Below, in pieces: positions 42,459 through 50,079 of a stretch of DNA of 64,000 nucleotides. The position numbers were made by a program, and so were the translations under genes. Position 1 is the stretch's first letter; each line of letters opens with the position of its first letter. Source of the stretch: a virus; IMG/VR virus record IMGVR_UViG_3300037628_000218, positions 29,798-93,797 of that record. One strand, written 5' to 3'. The notes below the pieces were generated by a model. That model saw nothing but the letters and a program-made list of their open reading frames with translations. It searched no databases and was not told where the DNA came from.

Positions 42459-45400
42459 TTAAAGTGATTTTACAGAAGGAAGGTTCGCACCTCTAGGCTC
42501 TAGGTCTGATACCTTTACTTGATCTACTGAGCCTACTATATCTGCTGCCAGAGTTCTTGTATGGCTCTGATTGCGTGGGACTATCCTAACTATACGAGCT
42601 GTTGAAAGGTAGTTAAATGCAGAGGCTGTGGCATCAGGCCAGTCATCTTTTCTATGAGATGATGATCTTTCTCCATCGAAGGCTTCGCTCTCCTTGAAAA
42701 ATGCGTCTAACGTTGCAGGATTAAAAGAGCTTTTAACTAAGTAGACTAGACCATTTTCAGCTGCGCTTGAGAAGGGTAGGTATCTAGTTAACTTACCGCT
42801 AGTTGTTGGCATAGGATCTTTCTTGACAACGTAACCGAGAGTTATCAATTTCCGTGCTGAGTCAGTGTATTCTGTTATACCTGCGGCTCCTGGGTCTTGC
42901 GAGAGGATCACAGTGCATTCAGTTCCATCTTGTTCTGCTTGCTTGTGTACTAGGACTTCTCGTCTGCCAGAACGCTCTCTGAACCTACCGAAGACCTTAT
43001 TCTGCTTGCAGTCCTTCTTATCATAGTTATCACTTTCGTAATCACCTATCAGGTAGAAGAAGCCATGCCTATCCTTAGCCATTTTTACAGAAGCTGTGTA
43101 ATCTGGGTGTGTGTTCTTCTCAGAGGGTTCTGTAGCTGCCTTATCCCAAGCCCTACAGTATGCTGCTCCTTCTGGAACTGTATCAACTACAGTTAACCAG
43201 CTTCTTTGGAAGTGTGAGGAGCCTTCTGGCCTAGCGTACCAGTTACCATGTAGTAATCTATCTTTTTCTATCTGAGGTAATGCGTTAAGCTGCGAGACAT
43301 AGCCAGGGTTAGCTAACCTTACTGCGGCGTTATCAAAGATAGTTCCCCCTATAAACGTAATAGTCTTAGGTGGGAAATACTCCTTTTCCCCAGTGTTAGG
43401 GTTGTTTACCCAGCAAATGGTAGGGTGAAGCTCCTCCATCTCTTTAACAGTGTCAGTGAAGTAGAGTTCGTCATTAATCATGCCGTAAAACTTTTGCACC
43501 CCAGCTTTACTCTTATCTGGAAACCCCTCATCATCTAACCACCAATCTATGAGTTGAGCAATGTAGCTATCAGGGTCAGGGTTGCAAGAGATAAACATCG
43601 TACTTTTAACTTCAGCACTAGAACGCAATCGAGACATTAAAAATGTAATTTGGTATTGTGTAAAGGCGGTTCCTTCATCAAAGTAGATTTGGGAGTACTG
43701 CTTACCTTGATGGTCATCAGCGTTTTTCTCATGTTCCATATGAGAAAACTTTATCTGTGCGCCAGAAGGAAAATGTATTTCTCGCGCATTCTCTTTTATC
43801 TTTGCTCCAAAATTTCTGTATATGCTTTTAGCTTCATTCCAGACAGAACCAGAGCCTGTTAGCATTGCCCCAGTTCTACGGAAGAAGATAGCCTCGAATT
43901 TTGGGTCATGGATTTGTAAGAGGGGTCTAAGCAGCATTAAATGGGTTTTACCCAAGGCATTACACGTAATAGTGGTCTTTAAATCCGTCTGATTTAAGAC
44001 GGTAGGTTAGTTTTTGTCTTGACCACCTTAGTATTCTTGCTGCGTCCCTAACCCCATTGTATCTTACCCCTGAAACATAAACTGGTTTCTTTTGATGGGC
44101 GTTAAGCCCGTTTCTTATATAAGGGTCATTCATAGGGTTATTGGCTGTTGTAAATAAGCCAGGGTGCTTTGCAAGAACTTCAGGGCGTTTCATAGGGTTT
44201 AGTTTGCCCATTTGAACGCCAGGTCTACCTCCACAAGAAATGTTGTAGTAGCTTTTACTCTTAACTTCATCGACACCTATAAGAAGCTCCTCTATTTCGT
44301 AAGCCTCGTCTAGATCCTTACAAACCATAAGCTGGAACTCAAAGTTTTCTCTTCCGTATTTACGGATGGCGTGACCAAAAGGGTATGGGGACGAACCGTG
44401 TTCTTTTAGTCTTCTCTTGAAGTTATTAGTTATCCCTACGTAAACCTTATTACTAGGAGATCTTGCAACGTATACTAAGTGTGTCAAAGCTTTCCTTACC
44501 ACAGCCGTAGCTGGTATCTATTACGTCTAACGCCTCGGACTATCTCATCACCCTTCACAGGGGCTGGACGCTATGTTGTCGTTACAAATTATATGACAAT
44601 AGGTTGTTCCCTCTGGTTTAGAGGTGTACTTCATATTGAATTTGTATTTCATACTGTTAGGTATGTCAGTTAAGTAGGGTCGGAGGAGATCAAAAAACAG
44701 TTTAAGGTTAGTCGCATTTAAGTATATGCAATAACTTCCTTTGGCTTTGTAGATCTTGACATCTATATTGAACCGTTGTTTGAACATTCTTTGTATTGTG
44801 AGCTGGGAGTTATAATCAAGATTGTGTGTAGCTAAGCTGCCATGCCTACTAACGCTACCATTAGCCTTCACATGAACTGATAAGCTACCATTGTCCAACC
44901 ACCAAAGTAAAAGACCTATAGGTGTTATCCTGTCCGCAACATACTTAGAAACATATTTGATGCCATTAGAGTTTAACACCCTACTATGATCCACATGTCT
45001 GTTTGTTTGCAATTTACAGCTTACTTGAGAGTAAGTATGCTCTCCATAAGTTGTAAGTCTTTTGTAGTCATATCTAGTGGTAGTCTTAAGACCCCATGAT
45101 GTGTATAGAGCTTCTAGCCAAACAACGTAGTCTCTTTGCTTATTGGCATGTGTGCTTTCTACCCAATGCCCTGTACTACTATTCCTTCTGAGATACCCAT
45201 TGCCCAGGATGTTTCCAAATAGGCTATAATGTATCTCCTTTTTACTTAACTGTTTCATAGTAGAATCCTCTACTTTAGATTTTAACGACTAACTAGTCTC
45301 TGAACCGTCCTACTCTGTAGGCTTGGCTGCCGATTGCCTGTTAAGGGTTCCAGCAATTCATCCAGTTTTTCTTTTGATTCTTACGAAAAAGGGAAGCCGA

Positions 45401-45514
45401 AAAAGGCCATTTTCATTAACTTCCCGCAGCTCCTCCATACACCACAATATCCTGTGGAGCGTTCATAGCTATTTCTTGTGCGCCTTTTTGGGGGCGGTAT
45501 GTATTTTGTTCCAC
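42459..45514 (-). CDS. terL: Terminase large subunit, split by a group I intron
   Basis: The packaging motor ATPase and nuclease. The coding sequence is join(42459..43952, 45419..45514), 529 residues. Exon 1 (32 codons, GTG start behind AGGAG) ends VYGGAAGS; exon 2 begins GKTHLMLLRP, so the Walker A GGAAGSGKT is cut between Ser32 and Gly33. Walker B IYFDEG lies at about residues 121-126. The nuclease domain has SQDPGAAG and DDWPDATASAFNYL. Without splicing no ATP site exists. The TTG seen at 43955 is the intron end, not a start. Confidence 0.93.
43960..44502 (-). CDS. GIY-YIG homing endonuclease
   Basis: A 180-residue intron-coded nuclease. The N-terminal catalytic module has LVYVARSPSNKVYVGITN (GIY-YIG variant VYV/YVG), the FKRRLKEH arginine helix and the ENFEFQL glutamate. 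The middle holds a Gly/Arg/Pro linker with NUMOD-3-like KLNPMKRPEV, and the C-terminus (VRYNGVRDAARILRWSRQKL) looks like a NUMOD1 helix-turn-helix. GTG start at 44502 after a weak site. Likely drives intron spread into intronless terL genes. Confidence 0.9.
   Translation of the reverse strand: MVRKALTHLVYVARSPSNKVYVGITNNFKRRLKEHGSSPYPFGHAIRKYGRENFEFQLMVCKDLDEAYEIEELLIGVDEVKSKSYYNISCGGRPGVQMGKLNPMKRPEVLAKHPGLFTTANNPMNDPYIRNGLNAHQKKPVYVSGVRYNGVRDAARILRWSRQKLTYRLKSDGFKDHYYV
44548..45258 (-). CDS. LAGLIDADG-type endonuclease or maturase
   Basis: A 236-residue protein with two LAGLIDADG-like helices: SLFGNILGNGYLRR near residue 13 and PIGLLLWWLDNGSLSVH near residue 113, as in the LAGLIDADG_2 family. 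In both, the usual catalytic acid (LGDG, DDG) is replaced by asparagine (LGNG, DNG). DNA cutting may therefore be lost; a maturase role in splicing is possible. The ORF occupies the P8 region of the terL intron and its 3' end runs into the S element. Confidence 0.85.
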   Translation of the reverse strand: MKQLSKKEIHYSLFGNILGNGYLRRNSSTGHWVESTHANKQRDYVVWLEALYTSWGLKTTTRYDYKRLTTYGEHTYSQVSCKLQTNRHVDHSRVLNSNGIKYVSKYVADRITPIGLLLWWLDNGSLSVHVKANGSVSRHGSLATHNLDYNSQLTIQRMFKQRFNIDVKIYKAKGSYCIYLNATNLKLFFDLLRPYLTDIPNSMKYKFNMKYTSKPEGTTYCHIICNDNIASSPCEG

Positions 45515-45604
45515 TTTGCTCTCCTGTTATTGGTGTGAGGTGTGCCTAAGGAAGACTTAATGCTTCACGGCAACTATTATTATATGTGATAGTCTGCTAA
45601 GATA

Positions 45605-45679
45605 TGGCTCCCACGGCTGGACTTGAACCAACACTGCTAGAGTCAAAGTCTAGTGTCCTACCAATTAGACGACATGGGA
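45605..45679 (-). tRNA. tRNA-Gln (anticodon TTG)
   Basis: Acceptor TCCCATG pairs with CGTGGGA (one G-U) and ends GCCA. Anticodon stem CTAGA/TCTAG with loop CTTTGAC gives TTG, reading CAA. T arm CTGG-TTCAAGT-CCAG is regular. First from the left of the four tRNA genes between the terminase genes. Confidence 0.95.
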
Positions 45680-45685
45680 ATTGGT

Positions 45686-45762
45686 TGGCTCCGAGGGTAG
45701 GGGTCGAACCTACGAAATCTTGGTTAACAGCCAAGAGCATTGCCGCTCTGCTCCACCTCGGA
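45686..45762 (-). tRNA. tRNA-Asn (anticodon GTT)
   Basis: Acceptor TCCGAGG pairs with CCTCGGA, then GCCA. Anticodon stem CTTGG/CCAAG with loop CTGTTAA gives GTT. T arm GTAGG-TTCGACC-CCTAC. The gene ends six bases from tRNA-Gln. Confidence 0.95.
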
Positions 45763-45897
45763 ATGATTTGGTGCCAGCATACCGAGTCTCACGGCGGATC
45801 TACAAGGCTCTCGTTGGTCACCTAAGAGCGTCCTTTTACTAGGGTTCACAACTTCTGCTGTGATACTATATCGGGGTAAGCCCCGAGTCCCTGTATT
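45763..45897 (-). other. Structured non-coding stretch in the tRNA cluster
   Basis: No ORF and no foldable tRNA, but several hairpins on the minus strand: CGGGG-CTTA-CCCCG, TCACA...TGTGA and GCTCT...AGAGC. It ends TGCTGGCACCA, which looks like a tRNA 3' acceptor plus CCA, but no matching 5' acceptor was found. It may be a decayed tRNA or processing spacer. Confidence 0.45.
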
Positions 45898-45973
45898 TGG
45901 TAGCGGAAGTGCGAGTTGAACGCATTGGGCTTAGGTTATGAGCCTAGCTGGGAACCCTCCCTATACGACCGCG
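45898..45973 (-). tRNA. tRNA-Met (anticodon CAT)
   Basis: Anticodon loop CTCATAA in stem CTAGG/CCTAA with one C-A mismatch. T arm TGCG-TTCAACT-CGCA. CCA is encoded. The acceptor pairs only over GCGG/CCGC with mismatches at both ends, so the tRNA looks partly degraded or unusual; CAT could also mark an Ile2 tRNA (lysidine). Confidence 0.75.
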
Positions 45974-45979
45974 ATTGTT

Positions 45980-46055
45980 TGGAGCTTACAGTAGGTCTCG
46001 AACCCACGACATCCTCTTTACAAGAGAGGTGCTCTACCAGCTGAGCTATGCAAGC
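45980..46055 (-). tRNA. tRNA-Thr (anticodon TGT)
   Basis: Acceptor GCTTGCA pairs with TGTAAGC, then TCCA. Anticodon stem CCTCT/AGAGG with loop CTTGTAA gives TGT, reading ACA. D and T arms (GTGGG-TTCGAGA-CCTAC) are regular. It is the first gene of the cluster in the direction of transcription. Confidence 0.95.
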
Positions 46056-46393
46056 TTTAAGTTAATAGCCTAGCTAGCAACCACTAGGAACTCAGCAACT
46101 AAATGGATAGGTTGCTCCTAGGAATTGCTAACAGGAATTAAGTGCTCTACAGAACTTCTTTCAATTTAAGTTAAGTGTGTATGTTTTAAGTTTGTAGAGC
46201 AAATAGGGTTGTGTCTCTTTCTTTGTGACACGTTGTGCTTAGAATAATTTATAGTTAGAGCAGAGAGTTAAAAGCCAGTGGTCTGGTACTTTTAAGTTAT
46301 TATATGTAGTATTATATCTACCTTGCGTAGCTTTTAACTCTCAGGTTACAACAAGCGAGTAGTATACCATAGGAGCATGCTCATTTGTTATCA
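46056..46393 (-). other. Non-coding leader between terS and the tRNA cluster
   Basis: No convincing gene. On the minus strand it contains a long-range inverted repeat (GAGAGTTAAAAGC at 46263-46275 with GCTTTTAACTCTC at 46330-46342) and a hairpin GTGTC/GACAC near 46211-46231. These could be processing sites that release the tRNA part from the terS mRNA. Confidence 0.6.
46263..46342. repeat. 13-bp inverted repeat with 54-base loop
   Basis: GAGAGTTAAAAGC and its exact reverse complement GCTTTTAACTCTC enclose a 54-base AT-rich loop. It would make a long hairpin in the leader of the tRNA transcript; an RNase III processing site is a possible role. Confidence 0.8.
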
Positions 46394-46783
46394 CTAACTA
46401 ACAGCTGTTGAATAGACTACAGGTAACTGTGTATCACTTTCACTTGTACTAGGAAGGGTAGCTTTAGCTTTAACCTCCTTATCTTTCTCATTGGCTATAG
46501 CTTTATCTATAATCACTTTAGCTGCTTGAACTTGCATAGAGACAGGTACTTCCTTCACACCTAAAGCCTTGGTATCATTCATCATGATCTGCTTTAGACG
46601 CTCTACAGCAAGAGCTGAATAGTCATCAAAGGCTAGTTGAGCCTTTACAAGTTTAGACTTATTACGACTACCTAAAGGTCTTCCATTACGGTTAATGTTC
46701 TCAGGGTTTGTCCCGAAGCCTTTACGCTTTTGAGGGTTTTCTTGTTTTGTTTCATCTGGAGATGCGTCTGGGTTATCACTCAT
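46394..46783 (-). CDS. terS: Terminase small subunit-like protein
   Basis: A 129-residue protein. GFGTNPENINRNGRPLGSRN followed by a basic helix is the DUF5681-like N-terminal pattern often seen in small terminases and related DNA-binding phage proteins. The middle is a helix bundle (LAFDDYSALAVERLKQIMM). It precedes terL in transcription, separated by the tRNA cluster. It should recognise viral DNA for packaging. Confidence 0.8.
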   Translation of the reverse strand: MSDNPDASPDETKQENPQKRKGFGTNPENINRNGRPLGSRNKSKLVKAQLAFDDYSALAVERLKQIMMNDTKALGVKEVPVSMQVQAAKVIIDKAIANEKDKEVKAKATLPSTSESDTQLPVVYSTAVS

Positions 46784-47320
46784 TTATTGATTCCTACTTT
46801 ATACTAATAGCAGCTAAAAGCTAATGTTTATGTGATTAAGGTATGGGATTGGAATCACTTTGTACTGGTCACTTGCTTAGCTATGGATTTTAAGCTACTT
46901 TAAAGTATTTATAGCACCTTAAAGCATCTGTATGATACAGTACCCTTTAAAGGGTTATAAGCAGTTTAAAGCTCTTACACTTTTTTCTTTATTGGCTTCG
47001 CCTTCTTCTTTTTCTTTTTCTTCTTATCTTTTTAAGACACTTATAATACCTTTAAAGTATTTATAACTCTTTAAAGCACTTGTATGATACAATATCCTTT
47101 AAAGGCTCTATAAGTACTTTAAAGCTTTTATACTTTTTGGCTTCGCCTTATTTATAAACACATTTACCGTTTAATCACTTATAATCGCTTATAAACATTT
47201 ACAAAGTCTCTTTTACTTACCTAAAGAGAATTGTAAGATGCTATAAAACCTTATAAGGTGCTATTAGGTAACTTAAAAAGATAGTACCACACTGATTATT
47301 CCATAAGTTAACAATTTGGC
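46784..47320. other. AT-rich divergent intergenic region
   Basis: No supported gene. It separates the leftward virion operon from the rightward accessory arm and is dominated by TTTAAAG/CTTTAAAG palindromes and two diverged copies of a roughly 105-bp repeat. On the minus strand a TATAAA box lies near 46800 before terS, but with no good -35 box. Confidence 0.7.
46898..47150. repeat. Two diverged direct repeats of about 105 bp
   Basis: Copy A (about 46898-47004) and copy B (about 47050-47150) both run CTTTAAAGTATTTATA..., GTATGATACA..., CTTTAAAG..., AGTTTAAAGC or TACTTTAAAGC, ending TTGGCTTCGCCTT. CTTTAAAG palindromes are repeated in each copy. Confidence 0.8.
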
Positions 47321-47370
47321 TAAATAAGTGAAAATAAGTGAAAATAAGTGAAAATAAGTGAAAATAAGTA
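47321..47370. repeat. 10-bp phased A-tract repeats upstream of a promoter
   Basis: Six consecutive units of AAAATAAGTG (first TAAATAAGTG, last AAAATAAGTA), ending nine bases before the -35 box at 47380. A-tracts repeated once per helical turn are expected to bend DNA. Confidence 0.9.
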
Positions 47371-47379
47371 GATATAGTG

Positions 47380-47407
47380 TTGACAATAGAAAAATGTGTG
47401 GTATAAT
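47380..47407 (+). promoter_or_regulatory. Strong sigma70-type promoter of the rightward arm
   Basis: TTGACA-16-TATAAT, both boxes perfect. Transcription should start near 47414 and run into the 170-residue gene at 47441. The phased A-tracts lie directly upstream. Confidence 0.9.
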
Positions 47408-47440
47408 TCTATCTTTTAAAGTTGTAAGGAGTTTACGTGT

Positions 47441-47953
47441 ATGATCGAAGATATACCAACTAGAGCCACATGGTTGGGGGAAGGAAGACCACCCCCAGAA
47501 GAAGGTTATAAAAGAGTGTTTCATACTCCATCAGGCATCTATCCAAAACTTACTCATGTTGCTTTGAAGTATGGTATCTTTAAATCTAGTGCTCATAGGA
47601 TGTTCAAGAACAAAAGTGATACTCTTAAAGAGTGGTACACTATAGGTAACCCCACCGAAGAACAAACTAATCAAGCTATAATCAATGCTAACACTCTATA
47701 TATTGCTAAGTATAAGGCTGAAGATCATTGTATTCTATGTAACGCTGTAGATAATTTGTTGTTCTCTGAGAAGTGTTGGTTGCTAGGTATTAACCACACT
47801 CACTCGACTAACCTTATGGAAACAAATGACCTTATAAATACAAGTGAAGCTATAATCCGTTATTCTTTCCGTGGAAAGGACTATAAGGTGAGCCACTTAG
47901 ATTGGGTTCGAGGTAAGCGAGTACACCTAGAGAGTACAGCTGACACTTTATAG
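47441..47953 (+). CDS. Hypothetical DNA-binding-like protein, 170 aa
   Basis: First gene behind the strongest promoter. The segment TPSGIYPKLTHVALKYGIFK followed by SSAHRMFKNKSDTLKEWY resembles the helix-turn-helix modules (NUMOD-like) of phage DNA-binding proteins. CILCNAV and EKCW supply cysteines that could bind metal. The start has AAGGAG ten bases upstream. Position suggests an early or regulatory protein; function not known. Confidence 0.7.
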   Translation: MIEDIPTRATWLGEGRPPPEEGYKRVFHTPSGIYPKLTHVALKYGIFKSSAHRMFKNKSDTLKEWYTIGNPTEEQTNQAIINANTLYIAKYKAEDHCILCNAVDNLLFSEKCWLLGINHTHSTNLMETNDLINTSEAIIRYSFRGKDYKVSHLDWVRGKRVHLESTADTL

Positions 47954-47984
47954 GGTTTCTTAAATTAAAAATAGGAATAAGTAA

Positions 47985-48380
47985 ATGGTAAATGATTTGT
48001 ATGATTACTCACAATGGCCTAATTTCACAAGAGAAGAATTGATATGTCAATACACCAGTGAGGAGAACCCTAACGTAGATGCCTTCACAAGGCTCATGGA
48101 CAACGCACAGGAGCTTAGAACTTGGGCAGGAGTACCTTTCCAAGTCCCTAGTGCTTATCGCTCTCCTATACACCCTAAAGAGGTTTGTAAGTCTAGTCCA
48201 GGGCAACACAGTAAAGCTGCTCTTGACATTAGAGTCCCTACACAGCATTGTCATAGGATTGTTGCTAAGGCTTTTGAGCTAGGTTTTACAGGTATTGGTA
48301 TTAACCTAATAGGGGCAAAGGGGACTAGGTTTATTCATCTTGATAGACGGGAAGGCCCACCTAGGATTTGGAGCTACTGA
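47985..48380 (+). CDS. Endolysin, M15-family peptidase
   Basis: A 131-residue zinc peptidase of the M15_3 type (D-Ala-D-Ala or L-Ala-D-Glu cutting). SAYRSPIHP, then GQHSKAALDIRV gives the metal ligands His75 and Asp81, and RFIHLD gives His118. It cuts host peptidoglycan peptide bridges. No signal peptide, so it needs a holin. It is coded in the rightward arm, far from the holin-like and spanin genes at 15-16 kb. Confidence 0.9.
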   Translation: MVNDLYDYSQWPNFTREELICQYTSEENPNVDAFTRLMDNAQELRTWAGVPFQVPSAYRSPIHPKEVCKSSPGQHSKAALDIRVPTQHCHRIVAKAFELGFTGIGINLIGAKGTRFIHLDRREGPPRIWSY

Positions 48381-48399
48381 AAGTAATGTAGTAAAGTGA

Positions 48400-48428
48400 T
48401 TGACAAGCACTAGGTTACTTAGTATAGT
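48400..48428 (+). promoter_or_regulatory. Sigma70-type promoter after the endolysin gene
   Basis: TTGACA-17-TATAGT, located 20 bases after the endolysin stop and about 75 bases before the next start at 48504. Confidence 0.75.
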
Positions 48429-48503
48429 CAACTCAAGTGTGCATATACGCACAAAATCAACTAAAACACCCCTAACTGTGGTGTTAACGCACGGAGGTAG
48501 AAG

Positions 48504-48632
48504 ATGAGAGTGATTCTTATAACCCAGCAAGAGTTAATCCAGAGGCAGGAAGAAGAAATGGTTGAGCTGCTAGTACAGGCTGTTAAGGATGGTAAAGCGG
48601 TTCCTTCTATCTTTTCGTATATGGTGCATTGA
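48504..48632 (+). CDS. Small protein, 42 aa
   Basis: An ATG behind CGGAGG opens a 42-residue reading: a single charged helix (QQELIQRQEEEMVELLVQAV) with a short hydrophobic tail. It is the first gene after the 48400 promoter and its stop is one base from the next start. Function unknown. Confidence 0.65.
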   Translation: MRVILITQQELIQRQEEEMVELLVQAVKDGKAVPSIFSYMVH

Positions 48633-48633
48633 A

Positions 48634-49128
48634 ATGATGGATGTTAAAGAGGTTCAGAGGTGGTTAAGATGGCGTTTTCGTACACGACACGGACTTATGA
48701 TCCCTAATCTAAAGTGGTATGATACAAAGTTAGATATGGGTTGTGTACGTAAGAGCGGTTATTTGGATGAATTTGCTATAAAAATGACTAGGTCTGACTT
48801 TGAAGCTGACTTCATAAAGAAGCAGTATTTTAGAGACAAAGGAATTCCAGATGAGCCTGACTGGGGTAGAAAGGTAGGAGATAAGCACACCATGCTTCAC
48901 GATGGAGATGGGTTCCCTAGCCGTTTTTACTTTGTTTTAAAGGAGGGTATAGCTACCTCGGAGGAAGTCCCTGACGAGTATGGTCTAATCTGGATAACAA
49001 AAAGAGGCACCTGGATAGAGAGAGAAGCAATCCTTCTCCACAATAGGAAGCTATGCTTAAAAACCCAGCTTAACTTTGCAACGCAACTTAACCACAGCTG
49101 GTGGGATAAATTTATGAAGGAGAATTGA
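48634..49128 (+). CDS. Hypothetical protein, 164 aa
   Basis: The start at 48634 (MMDVKEVQ) is chosen over 48589 because the preceding gene overlaps and the next gene starts with the same sequence. The product is basic with a Trp/Arg-rich N-terminal helix (WLRWRFRTRHG) and a mixed body, no known motif. The first eight codons are almost identical to those of the gene at 49130. Confidence 0.65.
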   Translation: MMDVKEVQRWLRWRFRTRHGLMIPNLKWYDTKLDMGCVRKSGYLDEFAIKMTRSDFEADFIKKQYFRDKGIPDEPDWGRKVGDKHTMLHDGDGFPSRFYFVLKEGIATSEEVPDEYGLIWITKRGTWIEREAILLHNRKLCLKTQLNFATQLNHSWWDKFMKEN

Positions 49129-49129
49129 A

Positions 49130-49768
49130 ATGATGGATGCTAAAGAGGTTCAGCAGAAGTTTTATACAGGTATAGGTTGCAGGGAGCAAGGGGTTCACCC
49201 TAGTGTAGCTTCTGCTCAAGTAGCAATAGGGCTTCACTTAGCTAATGCAGGTTATGTTTTACGTTCAGGTCATGCGTCTGGTAGTGACTTCAACTTTGAA
49301 AGCGGTGCAGCTAGTATCGACCCTACTAAGTTAGATATTTACTTGCCTTGGTCTGAGTTCAGGAAAGGGAGTAATATTGAAGGTGTAACATACTTAACCC
49401 TAAGTCACACTGCCTTTAAGTGGGCTAGAAAGCAGTTAATTGACTCTGAGGTGTTACCTTACTTCGGTCAAATGGGTGACATGGCACAAAACTTCCACGC
49501 TAGAAACGTCTTTCAGGTTTTAGGAAGAGAGAAGGTGAAGAGTGAATTTGTAGTATATTATGCTCCTGTAGATGCGGAAGGCCATGTACTAGGTGGTACT
49601 AGAACTGCTGTTAACTTAGCACGTAAGCTAGGTATACCTACCTACAATCTGAAGTTACCTAATGAAGCATACACGTTTCTACAGGAGATTAATCATCTTC
49701 ATAGTGGTAAACTAACAACACAGATAGATGGTATATATAAATACCTGTTTAAGGAGAGCATACCATGA
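49130..49768 (+). CDS. SLOG/DprA-like Rossmann-fold protein
   Basis: A 212-residue protein with the SLOG/DprA-type nucleotide-binding pattern: YTGIGCREQGVHPSV near the N-terminus, LANAGYVLRSGHASGSDFNF, ESGAASIDP and DIYLPWSEF. Phage genes of this type are widespread; some relatives sense or handle nucleotide signals, others assist DNA uptake. Here the ligand is unknown. Because the fold occurs in defence and counter-defence, a sponge or sensing role is worth testing. Confidence 0.8.
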   Translation: MMDAKEVQQKFYTGIGCREQGVHPSVASAQVAIGLHLANAGYVLRSGHASGSDFNFESGAASIDPTKLDIYLPWSEFRKGSNIEGVTYLTLSHTAFKWARKQLIDSEVLPYFGQMGDMAQNFHARNVFQVLGREKVKSEFVVYYAPVDAEGHVLGGTRTAVNLARKLGIPTYNLKLPNEAYTFLQEINHLHSGKLTTQIDGIYKYLFKESIP

Positions 49769-49923
49769 TATTTATTAGTGCAAGTCCATATTTATACCTA
49801 ACTAACATCGTTGTGGGAATCTTGGTAGGGCTTATATCAGCTACCCCTTCTCTAGGGGTTCTTAGCATGCTAACAGGGTATCTAATGATATTACTTAGTG
49901 AGGAGGTGTACCCATGTGGGTAG
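49765..49923 (+). CDS. Tiny membrane protein 1 of a six-gene array, 52 aa
   Basis: Starts within the stop of the SLOG gene (ATGA). One long hydrophobic stretch with a Gly/Pro turn: IVVGILVGLISATPSLGVL then MLTGYLMILL, probably two short spans. VGILVGL and a following TP are shared with gene 5 of the array. GAGGAGG near its end serves the next gene. Confidence 0.7.
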   Translation: MIFISASPYLYLTNIVVGILVGLISATPSLGVLSMLTGYLMILLSEEVYPCG

Positions 49924-50078
49924 CTAATGTAACACTGGTAGGTTGTCTGACAGTCCTCCTAGCAGATCTTCTAGTTCCTGTGATAGCAGGTGGTGCGATC
50001 CTTGTGCCATTTATAGGGTCTCTAATAGGGTTTCTAATGGTCTTTCTAGTAATTCACAATGGTGCGAAGGAGGTTTAG
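49914..50078 (+). CDS. Tiny membrane protein 2 of the array, 54 aa
   Basis: Overlaps gene 1 by ten bases. Hydrophobic throughout: a first span ending LLVPVIAGG and a second ILVPFIGSLIGFLMVFLVI. The GSLIGFL segment matches GGLIGFL of gene 5. The end carries AAGGAGG for gene 3. Confidence 0.7.
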   Translation: MWVANVTLVGCLTVLLADLLVPVIAGGAILVPFIGSLIGFLMVFLVIHNGAKEV

Positions 50079-50079
50079 T

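Larger units (their letters stand above)
43953..45418 (-). other. Group I intron in terL, 1466 nt, with two endonuclease ORFs
   Basis: Exon 1 ends in T and the intron ends in G, as required. Core elements on the minus strand: P/Q-like GAATTGCTGGAACCC and GGCAATCGGCAGCCAAGCC (within 45320-45358), R GGTTCAGAGACTAG (about 45293-45306), then the LAGLIDADG ORF, then S GATAGTCCG (about 44534-44545); R and S can pair as P7. The LAGLIDADG ORF thus fills the P8 region and the GIY-YIG ORF lies after S, in the P9 region, ending seven bases before the 3' splice site. Confidence 0.9.

Noticed and set aside
43953-43955. TTG as the terminase start codon
   Set aside because: It is the last triplet of the intron; using it gives a protein lacking half of Walker A, whereas joining to 45419 restores it.
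45604-45825. A 73-codon frame over the tRNA genes
   Set aside because: Translation of tRNA sequence (contains the usual GLEPT and VGVEPT strings); not a protein.
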